Of a stretch of DNA of 64,000 bases, positions 29,828 through 39,782 are shown piece after piece (the stretch's first letter is position 1; the number at the start of each line of letters is the position of its first letter). A program made the translations under genes and the position numbers. The stretch lies in the NCBI GenBank assembly GCA_016713275.1, contig JADJPL010000004.1:372001-436000 (forward strand). Direction: 5' to 3'. The notes below the pieces were generated by a model. It made no database searches and was not told where the DNA came from. It saw only the letters and a program-made list of their open reading frames with translations. This stretch comes from Haliscomenobacter sp. (GTDB lineage: Bacteria; Bacteroidota; Bacteroidia; Chitinophagales; Saprospiraceae).

Positions 29828-32741
29828 TTAGAAAGTTAAGGATAAACCACCGACGAAGTTGCGGTAGAAGGAATACGTATTGGAAGTGACGCCGTCGAAG
29901 CTGCCCAAGCCATCCATCCCTTTGCGCTTATTCCACAACGCCAGGTTTTCGCCATTCGCAAACACTTGTAGTCCCTGGATTTTCATCCTCTTCACCAGAT
30001 TGGATGGGAAGGTATAGGAAACAGAGATATTTCTCAGGTTCAGCGAGGTGGCATCCGTTAGCCAGCGGTCGGACGTACCGTTAAAATCAACCGAACGCGC
30101 TACATCTGCACGGGGAACATCGGTAACATCCCCTGCTTTTTGCCAACGGTTCAGGATATCCACGTGCTTGGCAGAACCATAACCGGAGGAGGCCATCAAC
30201 GACTGATAAGCTCCATCGTAAATATAACCGCCTACCTGGAAGATGAACAATACCGATAAAGAAAAGCCTTTGTATTCAAAGGTATTGGTCAACCCTCCTG
30301 TAAAATCAGGAATAGCCGATCCGTTATAATGGAAGCGGGCATTGTTCAAGCTGGTCGTCACGGTATCTCCCGTCTCAGTGATTCGGGAATTGGTAGCTAC
30401 GAAGTTGACGGCGCGGTATTCTGCGTCCCCGTTATTGGGGTTAACGCCATACCACTCTCTGAGCCAATAGTCGTAAAGCGAGCTGCCCACCTGCAACTTC
30501 TTGGTCCCGGAAATGATCTCTTTGTTGCTTTCCGGCATCCGGGTAATCTCGTTTTTGTAGGTAGTTGCATTCATATCGATGGTCCAGGAGAAATTTCTTG
30601 TGCGCACCGGTTCAACGGTAAGCTGCAATTCCAGGCCCCGGTTATACATAGCCCCGATATTGCGGGTTTGAGAAGAGGTACCCGTGGAAAGCGGCAGAGG
30701 AACGGAAAACAACAAGTCGTCCGATTCCCGGTTAAAGTATTCGACAACCCCGGTAACGCGATCCCTGAACAACCCGAATTCCAAAGCCAGGTCAAACTGG
30801 TTATTGGACTCCCAGCTAAGGGCGGCGTTTCCTAAACTCCCCTGTAAAATACCGGCTTCGGTGGCGTTATTCCAACCGAGACTGAACAATGGCTGCCAGG
30901 CGTAGAAGCCAATCCCTGCATTGTTACCCGTCTGCCCATAAGAAGCACGCAATTTCAGCTTGCTGATCATGTCCAATCCTCCCATGAACGCTTCATTGTG
31001 AACCTGCCAAGCGGCGCTCCCCCCGAAGAAAGTACCCCAGCGAACGTCCTGATAGAACCGGCTGCTTCCGTCTCTACGAGCGGAAAGCGAAATGAAATAC
31101 CGGTTATCATAATCGTAATTTACCCTGGAGAAGTATCCTTCCTGACGGTTAAAATCAGCGCCGGAATTCAGGTTAGTCGTTGTGGTGAAATTGACCAGTT
31201 CTATATTCCCATCCAGAATCAACTGGGACCGGGAACCTGTAATGAAGTTGTCACGGTAGTCATAATTCTCATGTCCCAAAAGGACATCCACATTATGCTT
31301 TCCGAACTGTTTTTTATACGTCAATTGCTGGTTGATGTTGAGGGTCAATTGATTGGTAAAATTAACTGTTGCCCTTCCGGCAGGCGCTCCGTCCCCGATA
31401 ATCGGGTTGCCGAAGGTATTTCCGTTGTCGTTCGCATAATCGGCGCCCACATTTACCCTGAATTTGAAGTCTTCCAGGAAAGAAACCTCACCGTAGGTAC
31501 GCCCGCTAAACAAATTGCGGCGGAAGAAGTTCTCATTCAACTCAGTCTCGGCAATGGCGTGGCGTCCTCCGTATTGGGGGCGGTTCGGCAAACCTAACGC
31601 ATTCAGGTTGCCAAAGTCATATTGCCGATTCCCGTTGGCGTCCAGAAGATACTGGCCCGGGTTATTTGGGTCATACGCGTAAACCGGATAAATCGGTCCC
31701 ATGCCCCTGGAGAAAAAGAACGGGTTTACGAAGGCCGTGTTGTTGCCTTCGACATCCGACTGGTTGGACTTGGTATAGGTATAGGCCAGATTCAACCCGG
31801 TAGAGAACCAGGATTTGATCCGGTTATTGTATTGCAGACGCGCATTGTACCGCTCGTAGTCCGACCGGATCAAAAAACCTTTATCGTCCAGATAAGCAAA
31901 AGAGGCAAAATAGTTAGAGCGCTCGTCGCCCCCGCTGAAGTTCACGTTCAATTCATTCCGAACGCCTTCTCTCGTAATCGGTTTTTCCCAATCCAGGTCC
32001 TCTTCTTTATATACCAACTGAGCGCTGGGATTCAAAACGCCGCTCGTGCTAACCCTTTTTAGTCGTGATCATGATGACGCCGTTGGCAGCCCTTGAGCCA
32101 TAAAGCGAAGTAGAGGCTGCATCCTTTAAGACCGTGATATTTTCAATATCATCGGGGTTCAGGTTGGCGATACTCGCATCATAAGGAATGCCATCCACTA
32201 CATACAGGGGAGCATTGGACGCAGAAACCGATCCAAATCCTCTGATGCGGATAGCCGGCGCAGAACCTGGCTGCCCTCCTCCAATGGTCGCCTGAATCCC
32301 GGCGCCTGAACCGGCAATGGCCTGGGTGATGTTGGTGATCGGGCGACGGGCAATTTGTTCGGAATTAACCGTCGTTGCCGAGCCGGTAAACTTCTCCCGG
32401 GTCGATTCTCCGAATGCTGTAACGATTACTTCGCTCAACACTTCCGAGGCCACTTCCAACTGAACATCCAACGTAGTGCGGCCGCCAACAAGGACCTCCT
32501 GAGACCGAAAGCCCGTGTAGCTAAACACAAGCACGCCTGTAGCAGGGTCTACTTGGATCTCATAAGAACCGTCCAAATCGGTAGCAGTACCCGTAGTGGT
32601 ACCTTTAACGAAAACGGTAACCCCGATCAGGGGCTCCCCATCTTCTGACGACGTAACTACCCCACGCACAACAGCCTGAGCTGTCAATGCCATGGTAAAT
32701 AGCAACATCATCCCTGTGAGTGTAAGTCGCATAAACTTCAT
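29828..32741 (-). CDS. SusC/RagA-family TonB-dependent receptor (broken near 32040)
   Basis: The N-terminal piece has a signal peptide (MMLLFTMALTAQA), a carboxypeptidase-D-like domain (VVRGVVTSSEDGEPLIGVTV), the SusC signature plug (ANLNPDDIENITVLKDAAST, SLYGSRAANGVIMITTKKG) and then a stop. The second piece resumes at VYKEEDLDWEKPITREGVRN and runs through the barrel to GGLSLTF. Besides a frameshift, the roughly 100 residues normally found between TTKKG and the DW block are absent, so a real or assembly deletion lies near 32040. The gene forms a SusC/SusD uptake pair with the next gene. Confidence 0.88.
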
Positions 32742-33135
32742 AGGTTATGTAATTTAAATGAAAAAACGTAAACCTTTTTTGGGATCCAATTGATACAATG
32801 AAACTAGATACTGATAATCAGCTCTTTAAAAAGAAAGATTCAAGAATACACCGCCTGAATCCTTTTACGTTTTGGCAAGAACAAAACGGAATACTACGAA
32901 AATAATTAAAATTGGAGTAAAACAATCATCAGCAAAGGAATAATCGTTGTTGTGCCATTCTCCGCTGTGGCTGGAGGAGGGTAAGGGCTACTGTTTTCAG
33001 GCGGTTGGGAGGCGAGGAAAGCCATACCTTAAGCCCGGCAACCCAAAATAAATGACAAAAAACTGACAATCGAAGGGTTATGATAGGCGTACACCCGGCC
33101 TGTTCGTTTTCGCCAATACGAAGACTGACTCCTGT
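32742..33135. other. Intergenic region upstream of the susC-like gene
   Basis: No convincing open frame, RNA gene or repeat was seen in these 394 bp. The first 180 bp upstream of the receptor start are AT-rich and probably contain its promoter, but no full TTTG/TAnnTTTG pair could be assigned. Confidence 0.5.
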
Positions 33136-34948
33136 TTACTCCTCCACACTCAGCGCCTTATTCCCAGCGCGCTTGCGTTCGTGTTCTTTGAGGTAGATCT
33201 TCCGCAGGCGGATGGACTGGGGCGTCACTTCCACGTATTCGTCCTCCTGGATATATTCCAGGGCTTCTTCCAGGGTAAACCGGCGGGGCGGAATCAGGCG
33301 CATTTTCTCGTCCGAACCGGAGGCGCGCATGTTCGTCAGTTTCTTGGTGACCGTCAGGTTGATCACCAGGTCGCCGGGGCGGCTGTGTTCGCCCACTACC
33401 TGCCCCTCGTAGATGTCTTCGTTGGAGCCGATGAAGAACGTTCCCCGTTCCTGAAGGTTATTAATGGAGAATGGAATCGATTTTCCGGGTTCTTTACTGA
33501 TCAGGGAGCCGCTGATGCGGCTCGGGATTTCGCCCTTGTGCGGCTGGAAGCCCATGAACCGGTGCGTCATCACGGCTTCGCCTGCCGTAGCGGTCAGCAT
33601 CAAACTGCGCAACCCGATGATCCCTCTGGAAGGGATCTCAAAACGCAGGATCATTCGATCGCCTTTGGGCTCCATCGATTGCATCATGCCTTTGCGGCGG
33701 GTAACCATTTCGATGGCGCGCCCGGAAACGTCTTCCGGCAAGTCGATCGTCAGGTCCTCAATAGGTTCGTGGATTACCCCATCGATACGTTTGGTGATTA
33801 CCTGGGGTTGTCCGATCTGGAGTTCGTACCCTTCCCGGCGCATGGTTTCGATCAACACGGCGAGGTGCAACACGCCGCGTCCGAACACCCGCCAGGAATC
33901 CGCGGAGCCGGTATCTTCCACCCGGAGCGCCAGGTTTTTCTCCAGTTCCTTCTCCAGGCGTTCTTTGATATGCCGGGAGGTGACGAACTTGCCTTCCTGC
34001 CCAAAAAACGGCGAGTCGTTGATCGTAAACACCATGCTCATGGTGGGCTCGTCGATCGCGATGGGCGGCAAAGGCTCCGGGTTTTCGGCATCGGCCACCG
34101 TGTCGCCGATCTCAAAACCTTCCAACCCTACCATGGCGCAGATTTCGCCTCCCATCACCTCCGTCACCTTGGCCTTCTCAAAACCCTCAAAGACGTATAC
34201 TCCGCGCAGGCGGTTCTTCTGAATCGAGCCGTCTTTCTTGCACAAGGCCACGATCTGACCGTCTTTCAGTACGCCCCGGTTCAGGCGGCCAATCGCAATC
34301 CGGCCGATATAATTGGAATAATCCAGCGAGGTGATCAGAATCTGGGTATTGCCTTCATGAACCGTAGGGGCCGGTACATACTCCACAATAGCGTCAAGCA
34401 GCGGGTGATATCGTTTGTCCGAACCTTCCAGTCCAGGCTCATCCAGCCATTTTCCCGGAACCAAACAGCGTCGGAAAATCCAGCTGTTCCTCGGTGGCAT
34501 CGAGGTTGATCATGAGGTCGAATACCGCCTCCTGGACTTCATCCGGGGTGCAGTTCTCCTTGTCCACCTTGTTGATCACCACGATCGGCTTAAGGCCCAA
34601 TTCCAGCGCTTTTTGCAGCACAAACCGGGTCTGGGGCATGGGGCCTTCGAACGCATCCACCAGCAGAAGCACCCCGTCGGCCATGTTAAGCACGCGTTCT
34701 ACCTCACCGCCAAAGTCGCTGTGGCCCGGGGTGTCGATAATATTGATCTTGTAATCCTTGTAACGAATCGACACGTTTTTCGCCAGGATGGTGATCCCGC
34801 GTTCCCGCTCCAGGTCGTTGTTGTCCATGATCAACTCGCCGGGAACTTCGTAGTCCTTGAAAAGGTGGCCGGCCACAATCATTTTGTCTACCAGCGTAGT
34901 CTTCCCATGGTCGACGTGCGCAATAATGGCAATATTTCTTAATTCCAT
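33136..34948 (-). CDS. typA: Translational GTPase TypA/BipA (two frameshifts)
   Basis: The N-terminal piece carries the translational GTPase motifs: AHVDHGKTTL (G1), ERERGITI (G2), DTPGHSDFGGEVER (G3) and NKVD (G4). The second piece has domain II (DYSNYIGRIAIGRLNRG), the EF-G-like domains and the BipA C-terminal domain (RGTFFIGSNEDIYEGQVVGE, EDEYVEVTPQSIRLRK). Two lost bases, one in an A-run at about 34450 and one in a C-run at about 34404, separate them; restoring both gives GSGKNGWMSLDWKVRTNDIT. Joined length is about 604 residues, as usual. TypA binds the ribosome and aids subunit assembly and stress growth. Confidence 0.93.
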
Positions 34949-35029
34949 GTCCCTGATTTCATTTCAGGGGGCGAAGGTACGGATATTCCCTGGAGATTTC
35001 TGTGTTTGAATATTAATTGTAGGTGAAAA

Positions 35030-35172
35030 GAGGATGGAGAGAGGATGTAGAGAGGATGTAAAGGATGTAAAGGATGTAAAGGATGGAGAGAAGATGTAGA
35101 GGATGTACAGGATGTAGATCTTGCCTACATCCTCTACATCCTCTACATCTTCTCCGTCTTCTCCGTCTTCTT
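35030..35172. repeat. Nine-bp tandem arrays in opposite orientation (GATGTAAAG then CTACATCCT)
   Basis: 35036-35125 consists of GATGTAAAG/GATGTAGAG/GATGGAGAG units. After ATCTTGC the complementary unit CTACATCCT follows (35136-35160). The arms can pair into an imperfect hairpin of about 30 bp. It lies upstream of typA and touches the end of the small gene at 35171. Confidence 0.85.
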
Positions 35173-35464
35173 ACGCAGCTAACAAACTTCTGTTGTCCAC
35201 GGAAAAGTTTTGGACTACCTGAATTTTGGTAAATGGGTTGGCGACGACATCTACCTTCACGGTGGCGTGTTCGTATTGCAGCGCGTACTGCTGAAACACG
35301 TGGCTGTTGTTAAGCCGGGAATTGTTGAGCAGGTCGAGGCCCAGAAAGGCGCCCACCTCGCCGGTAAAGTCCTGCATCAGGTCTTTCACCCCCTGGAGGA
35401 GGTTCTCGGCCTCGAGGTTCATCAGGCCGATGGTTAACGCTAATTTGATTTTTCGGATGTTCAT
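35171..35464 (-). CDS. Small hypothetical protein
   Basis: This 97-residue frame (MNIRKIKLALTIGLMNLEAE, then LLQGVKDLMQDFTGEVGAFL, ending FSVDNRSLLAA) has a basic N-terminus and a balanced composition unlike shadow frames. It has no signal peptide, membrane helix or recognised domain. A plus-strand frame at 35210-35437 overlaps but looks like its shadow. It could be a Bacteroidota-specific small protein; evidence is modest. Confidence 0.5.
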   Translation of the reverse strand: MNIRKIKLALTIGLMNLEAENLLQGVKDLMQDFTGEVGAFLGLDLLNNSRLNNSHVFQQYALQYEHATVKVDVVANPFTKIQVVQNFSVDNRSLLAA

Positions 35465-35581
35465 GGATCTACGTTTAAATGTTCATGTTCTGGAATAGGG
35501 TATGCTATGTCATTTGCATATCTTCTTAACTTTTGTTTCTGCCCTTGTGTTGCGGAAAAAGGTTTAAAGTCTTGTTAAAGA

Positions 35582-35702
35582 AGGTACGATTTACGAGGTA
35601 CGATTTACGAAGTACGAGGAATAATCCTTTTCATCCTTTACATCCTCTCCATCCTTTACATCCTCTCCATCCCCTCCATCCTCTCCATCCTCTCTCCACC
35701 TA
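35582..35702. repeat. TACGATTTACGA repeat followed by 9-bp CATCCTCTC array
   Basis: 35582-35620 contains GTACGATTTACGAGGTACGA and a further half copy. 35627-35702 holds about eight units of CATCCTCTC or CATCCTTTA. No coding signal is seen in 35465-35787 apart from this. Confidence 0.8.
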
Positions 35703-35787
35703 CATGTGTCTTTTTCCGTCCTTTTGTACCCACTTTTGAGAAACTATTTTTTAGACGAAAAAATTCCAAAAGGTTTACCGGGGAATA

Positions 35788-35820
35788 AAAAAAATCCTGC
35801 CGGAGGGGCAGGATTTTTTT
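35788..35820 (-). terminator. Terminator downstream of ftsZ
   Basis: AATCCTGCC and GGCAGGATT form a stem around a five-base loop, with an A-run on one side and a T-run on the other, so it can work on either strand. It lies about 20 bp after the ftsZ stop and would end the division/cell-wall transcript. Confidence 0.85.
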
Positions 35821-35841
35821 AAAGGAAGATTCGGTTATTGG

Positions 35842-37314
35842 TCAGTCGACGTTATCGTGGAGGAACGGGCTGCCGTGGCTGATCTCCGGCTCGTCGTCGT
35901 CCGAGATCGTCCATTTGGAGTAGGAGGACGTTTCGGCGGAAGACGGCACGTCGTCGAGGGAGACCCCGCGGCGCAGGTAGGCGGGTTCGGTCTCGAGGTC
36001 GATGACGGTTTGAGGGTTATTCAGCTTGGGCGGCGATTGGTTGCGCAGGAGGTCTTTCCGGCGCTGTTTATCGCGTTCGATCTGCTTGCGGCGTTCTTCT
36101 TCGGCCCTTTTTCGTTCCTCGTTATCCGTAAGGTAAGGCTCTTCGGCGCCAGGGCGTTTGCTTTGGTTAAATTTATCGATCGCCGAGCGGATGTTGTCGA
36201 ATTCGTAGGTTTTGGCGTTGCGGTTTTCGGTTTCCTCAAATCCGATTTCCGACAAGGCAGACCGGCTGCTGGGAGAAGGCGTATTCCTGGATTCCGGCTC
36301 ATCGTCCAGGGAAACGACGATCTTGTCGCTGCCGGGCATTTTGCGCTCTACGTGGGAGCGGTTTTCAAACCCGGTAGCAATGATGGTCACGCTGATCTTG
36401 TCGCCCAGGCGCTCGTCGTAGCAGTTCCCCCAGATCAGGTCGGTGCCAAAGCCGGCCTCTTCCTGCACGAACTCGGTGATTTCGAAAATCTCGTCCATGG
36501 TCACTTCCTTTTTACCGGAAGTGATATTGAGGAGGATATGCTTAGCCCCCTTGATGTCGTTGTCCTCCAGCAGCGGCGAGTGCAGGGCTTCATCGACCGC
36601 ATAACGCGCGCGGTCGTCCCCTTCCGCCGAAGCAGTGCCCATGATAGCGACCCCGCTGCCCCGCATGACGGTGTTGACGTCTTCGAAGTCGACGTTCACA
36701 TAGCCGGGCACGGTAATGATCTCCGCGATGCCTTTAGCGGCGGTCGTCAGGATGTTATCGGCCTGACTGAATGCGCCGGTAACCGAAAGATTCCCATAAA
36801 TCTGGCGCAGCTTATCATTGGAGATAATGATGATCGTGTCGACATGCCGGCGGAGTTCGGCTAGTCCCTCCATTCCCTGAGCGATCCGGCGACGGCCCTC
36901 AAAGGAAAAAGGAAGGGTGACGATCCCCACTGTGAGGATTCCCATTTCTTTAGCCGCTTTGGCAATAATTGGCGCAGCGCCGGTGCCGGTGCCGCCGCCC
37001 ATACCTGCGGTAATAAACAGCATTTTGCAGTTATTCTCGAGGTACTGGCGCACTTCGTTGATCGACTCCTCGCAAGCCTCCTTTCCCCGTTCGGGTTTGG
37101 AGCCGGCGCCCCGGCCTTCCGTGCTTAGAGGGCCGAGCTGAATTTTGGTAGGAACCGCGCTGGTTTCCATCGCCTGGGCATCTGTATTGCAGATAGCGAA
37201 ATCGACGCCCACGATTCCCTGCTTGTACATGTGGGTGACGGCGTTGCTGCCGCCTCCGCCTACCCCGATGACCTTGATTATCGGGCTTTCATCTTTGGGC
37301 AATTCAAATAACAT
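35842..37314 (-). CDS. ftsZ: Cell division protein FtsZ
   Basis: The 490-residue tubulin-like GTPase forms the Z ring. It shows GVGGGGSNAV (17-26), the tubulin signature GGGTGTG (106-112), RRIAQGMEGL, and the T7-loop region (TVPGYVNVDFEDVNTVMR). A long charged linker and a C-terminal tail (PAYLRRGVSLDDV ... FLHDNVD) of Bacteroidota type follow; the tail should bind FtsA. The frame is intact. It is the last gene of the cluster, 218 bp after ftsA with a repeat array in between, and is followed by a terminator. Confidence 0.97.
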   Translation of the reverse strand: MLFELPKDESPIIKVIGVGGGGSNAVTHMYKQGIVGVDFAICNTDAQAMETSAVPTKIQLGPLSTEGRGAGSKPERGKEACEESINEVRQYLENNCKMLFITAGMGGGTGTGAAPIIAKAAKEMGILTVGIVTLPFSFEGRRRIAQGMEGLAELRRHVDTIIIISNDKLRQIYGNLSVTGAFSQADNILTTAAKGIAEIITVPGYVNVDFEDVNTVMRGSGVAIMGTASAEGDDRARYAVDEALHSPLLEDNDIKGAKHILLNITSGKKEVTMDEIFEITEFVQEEAGFGTDLIWGNCYDERLGDKISVTIIATGFENRSHVERKMPGSDKIVVSLDDEPESRNTPSPSSRSALSEIGFEETENRNAKTYEFDNIRSAIDKFNQSKRPGAEEPYLTDNEERKRAEEERRKQIERDKQRRKDLLRNQSPPKLNNPQTVIDLETEPAYLRRGVSLDDVPSSAETSSYSKWTISDDDEPEISHGSPFLHDNVD

Positions 37315-37390
37315 AGCCTTAGGTTTTGATCAGGCGTCCCGGTTCCTTTCCTTCCCGCACGCCGGTGTTACTAATTTTATTCTTTCAGGT

Positions 37391-37535
37391 TTGCTGGTGG
37401 TTGGTGGTTGGTGGTTGGTGGTTGGTTGGTGGTTGTGTTGGTGGTTGGTGTTTTATATCCCTAACCACTAACCACTATCCACTTAACGACTAACCACTAA
37501 CCACTTAACCACTAACCACTAACCACTAACCACTA
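37391..37535. repeat. Inverted pair of 7-bp tandem arrays between ftsA and ftsZ
   Basis: 37391-37452 holds units of GGTTGGT and 37460-37535 holds units of AACCACT. The two arms are near-complementary with regular A-C mismatches, so the ftsA-ftsZ transcript could form a stem of about 50 bp. The last CCACTAA unit contains the ftsA stop codon (TAG on the minus strand). Confidence 0.88.
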
Positions 37536-38849
37536 AAACTCCGCATCCGGGTCGGCTTCAAACCATTCCCGGGTCTTTTTGAACAGATGTTCGTACCATT
37601 TACCTTGTCCTTCCTCGCGGATTTGGCTGGCGGCGTCTGAAGCTCCAGAGGAGCGGGTCTCTTCGCGGACGCGGCCGCGCTGCCGGTCTTCGATCCCTTT
37701 GAGGAGCAATCCGATCGCCGTTGCATAGATCGGGCTGCTCAGTTGCTCGCTATACCCATGCGCGAGTTGTTCCACCGGAATGCCGATTCGGGTGCTCATG
37801 CCCGTGTGGTACTCGGTCAGTTTATCGATATGCTTCAGCAAGGCGCCCCCGCCGGTCAGGACGATCCCTGCGATCAGTTTGCGTTCATAGCCTGATCTGC
37901 GGATCTCCCAGACTACGTAATCCAGGATTTCTTCCACCCGGGCCTGGATGATACGGGCCAGGTTTTTCTCTGAAATCTCTTTATGGTCGCGGCCCCGAAC
38001 CCCCGGAATGGTCACGATGCGGTTGTCGAACACTTCGTCGGCCATGGCGGAGCCAAAACGCACCTTGAGTTTTTCGGCTTGCTGGATCATCACCGTGCAG
38101 CCGTCTTTAATGTCTTTGGTAATAACGTTGCCTCCGAATGGAATAACGGCCGTGTGGCGGATAATCCCATCCTGAAAAATGGTAATATCGGTCGTACCCC
38201 CGCCGATATCGACCAGGGCGACGCCGGCTTCTTTCTCTTCCTCGCTGAGAACCGCCATCGCGGAAGCGATCGGCTCCAGGGTCATATTGGCTACCCGCAG
38301 GCCGGTGCGTTCGACGCAGCGGAGAATATTATTCGAAGCGGTGATCTGCCCGGTAATAATATGGAAATTGGCTTCCAGGCGCACCCCGGACATACCGATA
38401 GGGTCCGTAATCCCCTGTTCGTTATCCACCGTGTATTCCTGAGGAATGACATGCAGGATTTTATCCCCGGGAGGAAGGACCAGTTTAAACATATCGGCGA
38501 TCAGCTTGTCGATATCGTCCTGACTGATCTCCAGATGGTCGTTATGCCGCACGAGCAACCCGCGGTGTTGCAGGCTTTTGATGTGTTGGCCGGCAATCCC
38601 TACATGCACGTAATCAAAAGGCGCTTCAATCCCCCTGCGGGCGATCTCGGTCGCCTCAGCAATGGCATTGACCGTCTTTTCAATATTGGAAACCACGCCG
38701 CGGAGCACGCCTTCAGAATGGACTTTTCCCACCCCAAGGATTTCCAACTTGCCGTATTCATTCTTCCGCCCGGCGATAGCGCAGACTTTTGTGGTGCCGA
38801 TGTCCAATGCCACCACAATTTCTGAATTACGAGCTGTTGAATCCCTCAT
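37533..38849 (-). CDS. ftsA: Cell division protein FtsA
   Basis: The 438-residue actin-like ATPase shows VVALDIGTTKVCAIAGRKNE (phosphate-1), a 1C domain region (VVSNIEKTVNAIAEATEIAR), VALVDIGGGTTDITIFQDG (phosphate-2) and GIVLTGGGALLKHID (adenosine motif). A linker and a C-terminal amphipathic tail (KWYEHLFKKTREWFEAD) suited to membrane binding follow. FtsA anchors FtsZ. The frame is intact; the gap to ftsQ is 159 bp. Confidence 0.96.
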   Translation of the reverse strand: MRDSTARNSEIVVALDIGTTKVCAIAGRKNEYGKLEILGVGKVHSEGVLRGVVSNIEKTVNAIAEATEIARRGIEAPFDYVHVGIAGQHIKSLQHRGLLVRHNDHLEISQDDIDKLIADMFKLVLPPGDKILHVIPQEYTVDNEQGITDPIGMSGVRLEANFHIITGQITASNNILRCVERTGLRVANMTLEPIASAMAVLSEEEKEAGVALVDIGGGTTDITIFQDGIIRHTAVIPFGGNVITKDIKDGCTVMIQQAEKLKVRFGSAMADEVFDNRIVTIPGVRGRDHKEISEKNLARIIQARVEEILDYVVWEIRRSGYERKLIAGIVLTGGGALLKHIDKLTEYHTGMSTRIGIPVEQLAHGYSEQLSSPIYATAIGLLLKGIEDRQRGRVREETRSSGASDAASQIREEGQGKWYEHLFKKTREWFEADPDAEF

Positions 38850-39008
38850 ACTTGTTGTTTTTGTCTGCTGCTTAGGGGTTTCCAGACAGCAGGGTTATCA
38901 GTAAGCTTAACATAAAAAGGCAACGGGTGTGGGTGTGGGTAGCGGCGCCAAAAAGGGCGGAAAACCTCCGTGTTTCTTAGTCCGTTCAAACCGGACGGGA
39001 GGAGGCCG

Positions 39009-39782
39009 CTAGCGGCCTACCACCTGTCCGCGGTATCTCAAATCGATGGCATCGTATTTGCGCCACCCCTTGTACGGGATGACTTCCTTGTAGAAAATCC
39101 GCAGTTTGCGGAGTTTTTCCGCCGAATCCCGGTAAGGCCCAAACAGAATCTTCTGGTCCCCAACCATGGGCGTCAGCACGATTTCGCCGGTATTAGCAAC
39201 ATAGATCTGTTCCACCATGGCATGCAGGAACGGATCATCCATTAACTCTTTTGCCAGCAAGAAAATATCTTTCACCCGGTGGCGCTTGCGCTCCAGGAAA
39301 TCCGGCACGTGGGGAGGAATATAGCCGCTGGCAACCAGTACCCGCACCGAAAAGTGCCGGGAAAGCGGCATTTTAAATCCGTCCTTGTCCAGATAATAGT
39401 TCAACCCGTTCTGGTCGATGACCCGCAGCACCGGTTGGCGCTGATAGACCTTGATATGCAGCACATTGCGCGCATCGACGTACGCGTCGGCATTCAGGAT
39501 CAGGGGATCTTTTTCGAGAACCTTCTCCAGGCGGTCTACTTCCAGATCCTTGAGGGCCAGCCCTTCCAGGGCGAAGCCAAAACTCCGGTTGATGCTGTTG
39601 CGTATATCCTCCGGTTTTACCATCAGGCTGCCGTCTTCCAATGGCTTGACCACGATATCCAGTTCGCTTACGTGACTGGATTTCTTGGACTCCACTGCAG
39701 AGATCACCAGGGCTGCTCCGAGGAAAACAGCGACTAACCACCCGGTTCTTTTGGCTATTATTTTTAATTCCTCGCGGTTCAT
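39009..39782 (-). CDS. ftsQ: Cell division protein FtsQ
   Basis: The 257-residue protein has a short cytoplasmic end, one membrane helix (WLVAVFLGAALVISAV) and a periplasmic POTRA-like part (LMVKPEDIRNSINRSFGFAL, DLEVDRLEKVLEKDPLILNA), then a beta domain (GEIVLTPMVGDQKILFGPYR). Sequence likeness to proteobacterial FtsQ is weak, but layout and position between murC and ftsA fit Bacteroidota FtsQ. Its start overlaps the murC stop (ATGA). Confidence 0.88.
   Translation of the reverse strand: MNREELKIIAKRTGWLVAVFLGAALVISAVESKKSSHVSELDIVVKPLEDGSLMVKPEDIRNSINRSFGFALEGLALKDLEVDRLEKVLEKDPLILNADAYVDARNVLHIKVYQRQPVLRVIDQNGLNYYLDKDGFKMPLSRHFSVRVLVASGYIPPHVPDFLERKRHRVKDIFLLAKELMDDPFLHAMVEQIYVANTGEIVLTPMVGDQKILFGPYRDSAEKLRKLRIFYKEVIPYKGWRKYDAIDLRYRGQVVGR

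Noticed and set aside
33181..34509. Long plus-strand open frame (442 residues) opposite typA
   Set aside because: TypA motifs on the minus strand are unambiguous; the plus frame has shadow composition rich in His, Phe, Gln and Arg.
35210..35437. Plus-strand 75-residue frame
   Set aside because: It overlaps the better minus-strand frame at 35171-35464 and has shadow-like valine/histidine composition.
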